Assembly: GCA_021442155.1 (NCBI GenBank)
Contig: CM038216.1
Span: 83,920,945 to 83,984,944 of the forward strand
DNA: 64,000 nt
Direction: 5' to 3'
From: Cymbidium sinense
Lineage: Eukaryota > Streptophyta > Magnoliopsida > Asparagales > Orchidaceae
The position numbers and the translations under genes are program-made. The notes beneath the pieces were generated by a model that saw nothing but the letters and a program-made list of their open reading frames with translations, made no database searches and was not told the origin of the DNA. The first letter of the stretch is position 1. The number at the start of each line of letters is the position of its first letter. Shown piece after piece: positions 36,761-49,466 of the stretch.

Positions 36761-37952
36761 TTAGAACAAAGAAGTAGCAGAAGGATTAGAGCCATTTAAA
36801 GCACAAGTGCCCAAGTCAGGGTTAGAAGCTTTTCCATTAGTTTGCTCACCATTCAAGACCTCATCTAGGATCACATGTTTTTCAATTAAAGGTGGAAAAG
36901 AAGCAGGAATGGAATCATTAGAGATTGAATCATCATCCATAAGTTTCAAAAACATATTATTATCAATATTATTACCAATATTGGGGGCATTCACTTGTAT
37001 AAGACCATTAAATGTTAAAGCATCCTTATTAACATGACTGACATCCAAAAATTGATTAGGCTTAAGAACCGCAACATTGTCCATAGGAATAGTGGGAGGA
37101 TTAAGATAATGTCCCTCGATTTCAGGTAAAGAAATGTCCATAGGAGTAGATTTTTGTGATTTAATCGAGGGCACCTTAAGATTGGGATCTAAATTATTAA
37201 TAATTGGTTTGGGTTTCTTAAGGTGAGGGTGAACCATATAGTAATCCGAAACTCCATGACCATGAATTTTGCAATGGGAATAAAAAATAAGAAAGTTCTC
37301 AAAGTCCACTTTTTGCAAATATCCATATTTCTTTGATCCTAGCCAAATTTGCTTAGGATATTTTTTAGTTATATTCAACTCAACTAGGATCTGAGCAATA
37401 GATGGCCAGGTATTAAAAGTAGTTTCCTGATAAACTTGAAAAGGATGACCGAATAAAGCAACCACGGAAAAAAGAAATTCATAATTAATGAAGTGGACAT
37501 GCAAATTAGGAATAGAGATCCAAACTAAAATAATAGAAGATTCCTCCTTAATATCAAAAAGGGGCATCCATTTCAACAATCTCATCTGACAATTGAAAAA
37601 AAATATGAGCATCGATAAAAAACATGAGAGTATTCCAAATCATTGGAAAGTTGAATCAATACATGGCCGGAATCAATCAATTTAGCAAAAACAATTCCAT
37701 AGTGTTTCAAGCTATGAAATAAACATCAAATATTCTCTAAAGTAGGACAATACAAAGTCAATTTACCCACCAACGTGAATTCAAATGGCTTTGCAAGCCT
37801 TTCCCAATTGAATTAGAACACATTATTTTAGGTACACCATGAAAAGAAGTCAAGACAAGCTCGAGAGACTCACCAGCATAATTAGCCTTACCAGTAAGAA
37901 CATCTTTGAAAGATTTTGAAGCCAACAATGGATTTAAGCCAGAAGATCCCAA
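36761..37952 (-). pseudogene. LINE ORF1 of copy A: DUF4283 plus CCHC-like zinc knuckle
   Basis: This is ORF1 (nucleic-acid-binding, gag-like protein) of a plant L1-type LINE. A first segment (37952-37758, minus) has SKSFKDVLTG and FHGVPKIMCSN, typical of the start of the DUF4283 region. After a frameshift a 283-codon open stretch (37612-36761) continues DUF4283 with SSIILVWISIPNLHVHFINY and LPKQIWLG-like residues. A zinc-knuckle segment (FYSHCKIHGHGVSDYY) and a low-complexity, Asn/Asp-rich C-terminal part follow. Two of the four zinc ligands of the CCHC knuckle are Tyr instead of Cys (first and last), so zinc binding is probably lost. The start of the original ORF is uncertain. Confidence 0.82.
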
Positions 37953-38166
37953 AGAGTCAAAATCTTAGCGAGCAGCCGTAAACTCAGGATTTCCCCACAA
38001 GGAAGCAGAAAATGTGACTATGATCAGCAGCGGTGCATGATAGGAGAAGTCGTAAGCTGAACGAACCCATCGAATTGAAACCACCAATAACAGAGGAGAC
38101 ACACCACCACAGAGAAATGAATTTTACTAGAGCACTAAAGAAATAAAGGAGAGAGAAGATGTTTTT
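37953..38166 (-). mobile_element. 5' end and leader of LINE copy A
   Basis: This is non-coding sequence upstream of ORF1, ending at ACATCTTCTCTCTCCTTTAT on the minus strand. It directly joins telomere-like repeat at about 38160-38167. The presence of a leader before ORF1 suggests a full or nearly full 5' end. A target-site duplication cannot be told apart from the surrounding repeat. Confidence 0.65.
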
Positions 38167-41100
38167 CAGTTTAGGGGGTTTTAGTTTAGGGTTTTTTTGG
38201 GTTTACGATTTAGGGTTTAGGGTTTGGGGTTTAGGGTTTAGGGTTTAGGGTTGCAGGTTTTAGAGTTGTAGGTTTAGCATTTAGGGTTTAGGGTTTAGGG
38301 TTTTAGAGTTTAGGGTTTAGGGTTTTAGGTTAAGTGTTTAGGGTTTAGGGTTTAGGGTTAGTTTTAGGTTTTAAAGTTTAAGGTTAATTTTAGGGTTTAC
38401 AGTTTAGGGTTTTAAAAAAAAAATAAAAAATTAAGTAAACTGGTAGGTTAAGGTTTACTTAGTTTACTTAGTTTATTTTTTATTTATTTTAGTTAATTTT
38501 ATTTTTTAATTTTATTTAGGTTTATTTTTTATTTTATTTAGTTTAGTGTTTTATTTTAGTTTAGGTTTTATTTAGTTTATTTTTTAGGTTTAGGTTCAAG
38601 TTTATTTCTAAGTTAAGTTTTATTTTTATTTTATTTTTTAGGTTTCAGTTCTTAAAATTTTAGGGTTTAGGGTTTAGGGGTTAGAGTTTAGAGTTTTAGG
38701 GTTTAGGGTTTACATTTAGGGTTTAGGATTTAGGGTTAGTGTTTAGGGTTTAGGGTTTAGGGTTTAGGGTTTAGGGTTTAGGGTTTAGGGTTTTAGGTTT
38801 ATGGTTTTGGGTTTTGGGTTTAGCATTAGATTCAGAGTTTAGGGTTTAGGGTTAGGGTTTTTTTATTTTATTATTTAATTTTTTATTTTGTAGGGTTTAA
38901 GGTGTAGGGTTTAGATTTTTGGTTTAGGAATTAGGTTTTAGGTTAGGTTTATTTTAAATTAAGTAAACTGGTAGATTTAGGCTTTTTTAATTTATTTAGT
39001 TTATTTTTTGTTTATTTTAGTTTATTTTATTTAGGTTTATTTTTTATTTTTATTTAGTTTATTTTATTTATTTAAGTTTTATTTATTTTAGTTTAGGTTT
39101 TTTATATTAGTTTATTTTTTAGGTTTAAGTTTAGGTTTATATTTATTTTTTAATTTAGTTTTATCCTTTTTTATTTTTTAACTTTAGGTTATATTTTTTA
39201 TTTTTAGGATTAGGTTAGTTTTTATTATTTTTTTTAGGTTTAGATTTTAGGTTTTATTTTAGGTTTATATCTAGGTTTTATTTTTTAGTTTAGGTTTAGG
39301 TTTACTTTTAGTTTATTTTATTTTATTTAGTTTAGTGTTTAGGTTTAGTTTATTTTGGTTTAGGTTTAGGTTTTATTTATTTTAGTTTAGTTTATTTAAT
39401 TTAGGTTTAGGTTTATTTTATTTTGTTTATTTTAGGTTTAGGTTTTTTCTTTTAGTTTAAGGTTTAGGTTGAGGTTTTAATTTTTATTTATTTTTAGGTT
39501 TATTTTTTAGTTTTAGGTGTTTATTTAGTTTTTACTTTATTTTAATTTAGGTTTATTTTTTTATTTTTCGTTTAGCTTTTATTTTATTTAAGTTTTTTAT
39601 TTTTTAGGTTTATTTTTTTTAGTTTAGTTTAATTTTTGATTTATTTTATTTTAGTTTAGTTTTTATTTATTTTTTCTATTTTATTATTAGATTTAAGTTT
39701 AGGTTTTAATTTAAGTATTTATTTCTTTTTATTTTTTTATTTTATTTTGGTTTTGGTTTTTTTACTTATTTTATTTTTAGGTTATTTCATTGTGGTTTAA
39801 TTTTTTAGGTTTTTAGGGTTTAGGGATTATGGTTTAGGGTTTAGGGTTTAGGGTTTGGGGTTTAGGATTTAGGGTTGTAAGTTTTGGTGTTTAGGGTTTA
39901 GGGTTTAGGGTTTAGGGTTTATAGTTTTAAGGTTTAAGGTATAGGGTTTAAGGTTTAGGGTTTAGGTTTTTTGGATTTAGGGTTTAGGGTTTAGGGTTAT
40001 AGGATTAAGGTTTATGTTTTAGGGTTTAGGGTTAGTTTTATGGTTTATGGTTTAGGGTTAGTTTTAGTGTTTAGGGTTTAGGATTTAGGGTTTACAGTTT
40101 ATGATTATTTTTTAAAATTTATTAGGTAGGTTTATTTATTTATTTATTTTAGTTTATTTTTTTTTTTTTTTATTTTATTTTTATTTTATTTAGGTTGTTT
40201 TATTTTCATTTAGTTTAGTTTATTTATTTTAGGTTTATTTATTTTAGTTTATTTTTTATGTTTAGGGTTAGGTTATAAGGTTTAGGGTTTTAGTTTAGTT
40301 ATTTAGGTTTATTTATTTAGGGTTTAGGTTTGGGGTTAGGTTTAGGGTTTATTTTAGGGTTTATGCTTTTAGGGTTTAGGGTTAGGATTAGGATTTAGGG
40401 TTTAGGGATTAAGGTTTAGGGGTTTAGGTTTTAGGCTTTAGAGTTTTTTAGGGTTTATGGTTTAGAGTTTAAGGTTTAGGGATGTTGGTTTAAGGTTGTA
40501 GGTTTAGGTTTTTTTTTAAAAATTAAGTAAACCAGTAGGTTTAAGTATTTTTACTTTATTTAGTTTATTTTTTATTTATTTATTTTATTTCGGTTTATTT
40601 TTTATTTTTATTTAGTTTGGTTTATTTATTTTAAGTTTTCTATTTTAGTTTATTATTTTGGTTTAAGTTCAGGTTTAGGTTTATTTTTTAGTTGAGTTTT
40701 ATTTTTATTTTATTTATTAGATTTAGGTTTTGCTTTTTATTTTTAGGTTTAGTTTTAGGTTTTTATTTCATTTTTTTAGATTTAGGTTTTAGGTTTCTAA
40801 TTTTGGTTTATTTTAAGGCTTTATTTTTTGTTTATTTTATTTTATTTAGTTTAGGTTTAGGTTTAAGTTTAGTTTATTTTAGGTTTAGGTTTAGGTTTTG
40901 TTTATTTTAGATTAGTTTAATTTAGTTTAGGTTTAGGTTTATTTTAGTTTTTATTTTAGGTTTCGGTTTTTTAGGTTTTTTTTACTTTTTGGTTTTATTT
41001 TTAAATTTATTTTTTAGGTTTAGGTGTTTATTTAGTTTTTATTTATTTTATTTTAGTTTTATTTTTTTACATTTTTTTTTATTTTATTAGGTTTTTTTAT

Positions 41101-44100
41101 TTTTATGTCTATTTTATTTTATAGTTTAGTTTAGGTTTTTATCTATTTTATTTTTGTTTAGATTAATTTTTTATTTTATTTTATTTTTAGGTTTAGGTTT
41201 AGGTTTAGGTTTTAGTTTTAGTTTTTCTTTTATTTCATTTTATTTATTTTATTTAGGTTTAGGTTTATTTATTTATTTTATTTTTAGGTTTTACTTAGTT
41301 TAGGTTTAGGTTTTTTGCTTTTTAGGGTTCAGTGTTTTGGTTTTAGGTTTTAGGATTCAAGGTTTAGGGTTTTTTTTTTAAATTAACTAAACCCATAAAT
41401 TAAGGTTTATTTAGTTTATTTAGTTTATTTTTTATTTATTTTAGTTTATTTTATTTTTTTATTTTTATTTAGGTTTATTTTTTATTTTTATTTATTTTAG
41501 TTTCCTTACTTTAGGTTTATTTCTTTTCATTTTGGTGTTTTATTTTAGTTTATTATATTTGTTTTGGTTTAGGTTTAGGTTTATTTTTAGTTGAGTTTTA
41601 TTTTTATTTTATCTTTAGTTTTAGGTTTTACTTTTTAATTTTAGGTTTAGGTTTAGGTTTTTATTTTATTTTTTTTTTGTTTAGGTTTCAAATTTTTATT
41701 TTTGGTTTAGTTTTTGGTTTTATTTTTTAGTTTATTTTATTTTATTTAGTTTAGGTTTTGGTTTAGGTTTAGTTTATTTTAGGTTTAGGTTTGTTTTTTA
41801 TTTATTTTAGTTTAAATTTATCTTATTTTAGGTTTAGGTTTATTTTATTTTTATTTTATGTTTACCTTTTTTTTTAGATTAAGGTTTAGCTTTTATTTTT
41901 TATTTACTTTTTGGTTTTATTTTTAAATTTATTTTTTAGGTTTAGGTTTTTATTTAGTTTTTATTTTATTTTATTTTAGGTTTATTTTTATTTTTATTTT
42001 GTTTAGGTTTTTTATTTTTAGGTTTATTTTATAGTTTAGTTTAGGTTATTATTTATTTAATTTTTATTTAATTTAATTTTTTTATTTTTTTTTTAGATTT
42101 AGGTTTAGGTTTAGGTTTTAGTTTTAGTTTTTATTTTATTTATTTTTAATTAGGTCTAGGTTAATTTATTTATTTTATTTTCACGATTTATTTAGTTTAA
42201 GTTTAGGTTTTTTGGTTTTTAGGGTTTAGGGCTATAGGTTTAGGGTTTTGGGTTTAGGATTTTGGTTTAGGGTTTTTTTTAAAATTAGTAAACCCGTAGG
42301 ATTATATTTATTTAGTTTATTTTTTATTTATTTTAGTTTATTCTTTTTATTTAGGTTTATTTTTTATTTTTATTTATTTTGGTTTATTTATTTTAGGTTT
42401 ATTTATTTTAGTTTAGAATTTTAATTTTAGTTTATTATTTTGGTTTTGGTTTAGGTTTAGGTTTAGTTTTTAGTTGACTTTTATTTTTATTTTATTTTTT
42501 TGGTTTAAGTTTTACTTTTTATTTTTATATTTAGGTTTTAGTTAGGTTTAGGTTTTTATTTTATTTTTTTTATGTTTAGGTTTTTGGTTTTTATTTTTGG
42601 TTTACTTGTAGGTTTTATTTACTAGTTTATTTCATTTTATTTAGTTTAAGTTTAGGTTTAGGTTTAGGTTTAGTTTATTTTAGGTTTAGGTTTTATTTAT
42701 TTTTGTTTAGTTTATTTTAGTTTATTTTTAAATTTATTTTATTTTATTTTATTTTTTTATTTTAGGTTTAGGTTTTTCTTTAGGTTAGGGTTTAGGTTTT
42801 ATTTTTAATTTAATTTTGTGTTTTATTTTTTGGTTTATTTTTTAGGTTGAAATTTTTATTTTATTTTATTTTAGGTTTATTTTATTTTTATTTTATGTTT
42901 ATTGTATTTTATTAAAGTTTTTTATTTTTAGGTTTAGTTTATCTTATAGTTTATTTTAGATTTTGATTTTTTTTTGTTTAGTTTAATTTTTTATTTTATT
43001 TAATTTTTTGGTTTAGGTTTAGGTTTAAGTTTTAGTTTAGGTTTTTATTTTATTTTATTTTATTTATGTTTATTTTTTTTTCATGTTTTATTTAGTTTAG
43101 GTTTTAGTTTTTTTGGCTTTTAGGGTGTAGGGTTTAAGGCATAGGGTTTTGGGATGTAGGTTTAGGGTTAGCTTCTTGGTTTAAGGTTTAGGGTTAGGGT
43201 TTTTTTTTAAATTAAGTTAACTGATAGGTTTAGGTTTATTTAGTTTATTTCATATTTATTTTATTTTATTTTATTATTTTTATTAAGGTTTATTTTTTTT
43301 TATTTAGTTTAGTTTATTTATTTTAGGTTTATTTATTTTAACTTAGGTTTTTATTTTAGTTAATTATTTCAATTTTGGTTTAGGTTTAGGTTTATTTTTT
43401 TAGTTGAGTTTATTTTATTTTATTTTTTACTTTTAGGTTTACTTATTATTTTTAGGTTTAGGTTTAGATTTTCATTTTATTTTTTAATGTTTAGGTTTTT
43501 GATTTTTATTTTTGGTTTATTTTTAGGTTTTATTATTTAGTTTATTTTTTCTATTTAGTTTAGATTTAGGTTTAGGTTTAATTTATTTTAGGTTTAGGTT
43601 TAGATTTTATTTATTTTAGTTTCGTTTATTTTAGATTAGGTTTAGGTTTATTTTATTTTATTTATTTTATTTTTATTTTAGGTTAAGGTTCTTTTTAAGG
43701 TTAGGGTTTAGGTTTTATTTTATATTTATTTTTGGGTTTTATTTTTAGGTTTATTTACTAGGTTTAGGATTTTATATAATTTTTATTTTATTTTATTCAA
43801 TTTTTATGTTTATTTTATTTTTATTTTATATTTATTTTTATTTTCTTTAGGTTTTTTATTTTTAGGTATATTTTATTTTATATTTAAGTTTAGGCTTTTA
43901 TTTATTTTTATTTTTGTTTAGTTTATACATTTTATTTAATTTTATTAATTTTATTTTTTTGTTTTGGTTTAGGTTTAGGTTTAGGTTTTAGTTTAGGTTT
44001 TTATTTTATTTTATTTTATTCTTTTTATTTTATTTAGGTTTAGGTTTTTTTTATTTTATTTTTAGGTTTTATTTAGTTTAGGTTTGGTCTTTTAGGTTTT

Positions 44101-47100
44101 TTGGGTTTAAGGTCTAGGTTTTAGGGTTTAGGGTTTGGGATTTATGTTGTAGGGTTTAGGGTTGGGTATTTTAGGGTTTAGGGTTGTGGGTTTGGGATTT
44201 ATGTTTTAAGGTTTAGGGTTGTAGATTTTACGGTTTTGTGTTTACAATTTAGGGTTTACGATTTAGGGTTTAGGTTTTAAGGTTTTAGGGTTTAGGGTTT
44301 AGGGTTTAGGGTTTAGGGTTTAAAGTTCATGATTTTTTTTATTAGTATTAAATTTTTTTAATTTTTCTTTAATTTTTTAAATTAAGTAAACTCGTTGGTT
44401 TAGGTTTATTTAGTTTATTTTTATTTATTTTAGTTTTTTAGTTAGATTTATTTTTATCTTTATTTAGTTTAGTTTATTGATTTTAAGTTTATTTATTTTG
44501 GATTATTTTATAGGTTTAGGTTTAGGTTTATTTTTTAGTTTAGTTCTATTTTTATTTTCTTTCTTTGGTTTAGGCTTTAATTTTTATTTTTTGGTTTAAG
44601 TTTAGGTTTTTATTTTGATTTTTGAGGTTTAGGTTTCAGGTTTTTATATCAAGTTTATTTTAGGTATTTTTTTCATTAGTTTAGGTTTTGGTTTATTATT
44701 AGTTTATTTTTTATTTATTTTATTTTATTTAGTATAGGTTTAGGTTTTGGTTTCCTTTATTTTAGGTTTATGTTTAGGTTTTATTTATTTTAGTTTGGTT
44801 TATCATGGTTTAGGTTTAGGTTTATATCATTGTTATTTTAGGTATAGTTTTTTATTTTAATTTAGGGTTAAGGTTTTCTTTTTTATTTATTTTTAGGTTC
44901 ATTTTTTAAGTTTATTTTTTATTTGGTTTTTATTTTATTTTATTTTAGGTTTATTTTATTTTTTATTTCAGGATTAGTTTTTATTTTATTTAAGTTTTTT
45001 ATTTTTAAGTTTAGTTTAAGTTTATTTTTATTTTATTTTATTTTATTTTAAATTTTTTATTATTTTTTCTCTTTAGGTTTAGGTTTAGATTTTTGTTTTA
45101 GTTTATGTTTTATTTTTTTTCATTTTATTTTTGATTAAGTTTATTTATTTATTTTATTTTTAGGTTTTATTTAGTTTAGGTTTAAATTATTAGGTTTTTA
45201 GGGTTTAGGGTTTAGGGTTTAGGTTTTTGGTTTTTATTTTATGTATATTTTTAGGTTTTATTTTTTAGTTTTGGTTTAGGATCACTTTTAGTTTATTTTA
45301 TTTTTTTAGTTTAAGATTTAGGTTTAGCTTTTAATTATTTTATTTTATTTAATTTTCGTTTAGGTTTCAGTTTATTTTATTTTGTTTATTTTATTTTTAA
45401 TTTAGGTTTAGTTTTTATTTTATTTTAGAGTTTGGGTTTTATTTTTTATTTATTTCTAGATTTTATTTTTAGGTTTATTTTTTAGGTTTACTTTTTATTT
45501 ATATTTTATTTTAATATTTTTAGGCCTATTTTATTTTTATTTTATGTTTAGTTTTTATTTTATTTAGGTTTATTCTTAGGTTTATTTTATTTTTTTATTT
45601 AGTTTATGTTTTTAGTTATTTTATTCTAGTTTATTTTTATTAGTTTATTTTATTTTATTTTTAGGTTTAGGTTTAGGTTTAGGTTTTTTCTTAGGTTTTT
45701 ATTATATTTTATTTTTTTTATTTAGGTTTAGTTTTTATTTATTTATTTTATTTTTAGGTTTTATTTACATTAGGTTTAGGTTTTTAGGTTTTTTAATTTT
45801 AGTCATTTATGGTTTAGGGTTTAGGGTTTTAGGGTTTAAAGTTTTATGGTTTAGGATTTAGGGTTTATTTTATTTGGTTTTAGCTTTAGGGTTTATGGTT
45901 TTTTGGTTTCTTAGGATCTTAGGTTTAGGTTTTATTTAGGGTTTAGGTTTAGGGTTTAGGTTTTGGTTTAGAGTTTATGGTTTTAGGTTAATTTATTTTA
46001 GGTTTAGTTTAAGTTTAGGTTTATTATTTAGTTAGGGTTAGGGTTTAGGATTTTCAGTTTAGGGTTTAACATTTAAAGTTTAGGGCTGGTTTAGGATTTA
46101 GGGTTTAGGGTTTACAGTTTTAGCTTTAGGGTTGTAGGTTTAAAGATCAAAGTTTAGGGTTTGTTTTAAGATATAGGGATTTAGGGTTTAGGATTTAGGG
46201 TTTAGGGTTTAGCGTTTAGGTCTAAGGTTATTTTTTAAATTAAGCAAAGTGCTAAGTTTAGAATTTTTTTAGTTTATTTAATTTTTATTTTCTTTAGGAC
46301 TTTTTAGTTTAGGTTATTATTTTAGTTTTTTTAGGTTTAGGTTTAGGTTAATATTTATTTTTTACTTCAATGTTATTTTTATTTTATTTTTTAAGTTTAG
46401 GTTTTATTTTTTATTTTTAGGTTCAGGTTTAGGTTTTTATTTTATTTTTTAAGTTTAGGCTTTAGATTTATTTTTAAGTTTTAATTTTTAGATTAGGTTT
46501 ATGTTTATTTTTTATATTTTATTTTATCTAGATTAGGTTTAGGTTTATTTATTTTTGGTTTAGGTTTAGGTTTTATTTATTTTAGTTTATGTTTGGGTTT
46601 TTTTAGGTACAAGTTTTTTTTTAGTTTAGTGTTTAGGTTTTATTTTTTATTTATTTTTAGGTTTATTTTTTAAGTTTGGGTTTTTATTTCGTTTTTACCT
46701 TATTTTATTTTAGGTCTATTTTATTTTTATTGTATGTTTGGGTTTTGTTTTATTTTGGTTTTTAATTTTTATGTTTATTTAATTTTTTAGTTTAGTTTAG
46801 GTTTTTATTTCTTTTATTTTAGTTTAGTTTTTATTTTTTATTTTATTTTATTTTTAGGTTTAAGTTTAGGTTTAGGTTTAGGTTTTAAATTAGGTTTTTA
46901 TTATATTGTATTTATTTTATTCTGTTTAGGTTTAGATTTTTTTTTTATTTATTTTAGGTTTTATTTTGTTTGCGTTTAGGTTTTTGGGTTTTTAGGGTTT
47001 AGGGTTTAGTGTTTAAGGTTTTTTTGGTAAAATTAAGTAAATCAAAAGGTTTAAGTTTATTTAGTTTATTTAGTTTATTTTGTATTTATTTTATTTTATT

Positions 47101-49031
47101 TTATTTCTTATTTTTATTTAGTTTAGTTTATTTATTTTAGTTAAGTTTTTTTATTTTAGTTTAAGTCTAGGTTTAGGTTTTATATTTTGTTTTTAGGTTT
47201 TGATTTAGGTTTTGATTTTATTTTTTTAGGTTTAGGTTTTTATTTTAGGTTTATTTTTACTTTTATTTTTAATTTTAGGTTTAGGTTTATTTTTTCTTTA
47301 TTTTATTTTATTTAGTTTTGGGTTTAGGTTTAGTTTATTTGAGGTTTAGGCTTAGGTTTTATTTGTTTTAGTTTAGGTTTAGCTTTATTTTATTTTTTAT
47401 TTATTTTTTGTTTAGGTTTTTTTTTAGTTTAGGGTTTAGGTTTTATTTTTTATTAATTTTTAAGTTTAAGTTTTTATCTAGTTTTTATCTTATTTTATTT
47501 TTAGTTTATTTTTTTTATTTTAAGTTTAGTTTTTATTCTATTTATGTTTTTTATTTTTATTTTTATTATATATTTTAGTTTAGTTTAAGTTTTTATTTAT
47601 TTTATTAAGTTTAATTTTTTATTTTTATTTTATTTTATTTTTTAAGTTTAGGTTTAGGTTTAAGTTTAAAGTTTTGTTTTATTTTATTTTTTGATTTAAT
47701 TTAGGTTTAGATTTTTTTATTTATGTATTTTTAGGTTTTATTTAGTTTTAGTTTAGGTTTTTTGGCTTTTAGGGTTTAGGGTTTAGGGTTTAAGGTTTGG
47801 GGTTTCGTGTTTAGGGTATAGGGTTGTAGGTTTTAAGGTTTAGGGTTTAGGGCAGGGTTTTAGGGTTTAGGGTTTATGGTTTAAGGTTTTAGGGTTTAGG
47901 GATAAGGGTTAAGGGTTGTAGGTTTAGGGTTAGTTTTAGGGTTTAAGATTTAGGGTTAGGGTTTATTTTTTATAGTTTTTTTATATTTTGGTAAAATTAA
48001 GTAAACTGGTAGGTTTAGTTTTATTTATTTTTGTTAGTTCATTTTTTATTTATTTTAGTTCATTTTATTTTTTAGTTTTATTTTTATTTAGATTAGTTTA
48101 TTTTTTTAGAATTATTTATTTTAATTTAGGTTTTTTATTTTAGTTATTTTTTTATTTTAGGTTTATTTTTTTAGTTTAGTTTTATTTTTATATTATTTTT
48201 TAGGATTAGGTTTTTTTATTTTTAGGTTTAGGTTTTTATTTAATTTTTTGTTTATTTTTGGGTTTTTGTTTTTTAATTAATGTTTAGTTTATTTTTATTT
48301 TATTTTATTTTATTTAGTTTATATTTAGGTTTATGTTTAGTTTATTTTAGTTTTAGGTTTAGGTTTTATTTATTTTAGTTCAGTTTTAACTCTATGTTAT
48401 TTTTATTTTAGGTTTAGGTTTTTTTAGTTTAGGGTTTAAGTTTTATTTTTATCTATTTTTAGGTTTTATTTTATGGATTATTTTTTTTTATTAAATTTTA
48501 TTTAAATTTTATTTTTATTATATGTTTATTTTAATTTTATTTTAGGTATAGTTTTCATTTTATTTAGGTTTTATTTTTTATTTAGTTTAGGTTTTTATTT
48601 ATTTTATTTTAATTTAGTATTTATTTTTTATTTTACTTTATTTTTAAGTTTTGGTTTAGGTTTAGGTTTTAATTAATGTTTTATTTTATTATTTTATTTA
48701 TTTTATTTTGCTTTAAGTTTTTTTATTTATTTTCTTTTTAGGTTTTATTTAGTTTAGTTTTTTTATTTTTTAGCTTTTTATGGTTTAGGGTTTAGGGTTT
48801 AGGGTTTAGGGTTTGGGGTTTAGGTTTTTGGGTTTTGGGTTTTGGGTTTTGGGTTTTAGATTTAAGTTTTAGGGTTTAGGGTTTTAGGCTTTAGAATTTA
48901 GGGTTTAGGTTTTAGGTTTAGCGTTTAGGGTTTAGGGTTTAGGTTTTAGGATTTAAGTTTTAGGGTTTCAGGTTTAGGGTTTAGGGTTTAAATTTTAGGT
49001 TTAGAGTTCAGGTTTAGTTTAGGGTGTAGGG
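38167..49031 (+). repeat. Long telomere-like array with ~1 kb complex monomers
   Basis: This is 10.9 kb without a gene. Blocks of degenerate TTTAGGG (for example 38167-38410, 38650-38940, 39800-40110, 40260-40510, 44090-44340, 45790-46230, 47770-47990, 48770-49020) alternate with TTTA/TTTTA-rich DNA. The landmark AAATTAAGTAAAC with a following GTAGG/ATAGG occurs near 38429, 38957, 40520, 41379 (AACTAAAC), 42281, 43208, 44379, 46232, 47031 and 47993. Its spacing is mostly 0.8-1.2 kb. The longest run of perfect TTTAGGG that I noticed is at 38742-38790 (seven units). Open stretches such as 40692-40910 are translations of the repeat. Confidence 0.9.
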
Positions 49032-49466
49032 TTTTTTTTTAAAGAGAGAACAAATCTATATTCAACCTTTCTTCTTTTTGAATTGATCAACCAAGTAATA
49101 CACCAAGTTTTCTAAGACACAACTGGCGACATAAATAAAAAATGAGCACGCATAGAGCAAATGAAAAAACTTAGATAAATCGAACAATCTCTACTGTAAA
49201 GACACAGTTCCTTTAGCAATAGATCAGATCGATCGTTCTTCAATTTCTCCAGTTCCAATCAAAACCACTTTGACCTCTCGAGTAGTAGAGTCCACCATCA
49301 TATCCCTGATCTCTCCCTCCGCCAGCATGACGATTGTAACCTCCGTCGCTCCTTTCACCTCCATAACCACCACTACTCTGACCACCACCTTGATATCTAC
49401 CAACCAGATCTAGATTGAGCCTGGTTGACGGTATTGATCCTGCCATTAAGATTCTACATATTCTTA
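49032..49466 (-). pseudogene. GRP 3'-fragment island e (short-tail subfamily)
   Basis: This is a retrocopied 3' fragment of a glycine-rich RNA-binding protein. The start on the minus strand gives TVNQAQSRSG, with the CAG (Gln) codon preserved that is TAG in many other islands. A deletion then removes about 60 bases of the glycine-rich tail. The reading frame shifts, and the tail continues as GGGQSSGGYGGERSDGGY to a terminal FDWNWRN and stop. The 3' UTR ends in an A-run (T-run 49032-49040 on +). It shares the tail deletion with the island at 51.9 kb. It is non-functional because it lacks the RRM core. Confidence 0.85.
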
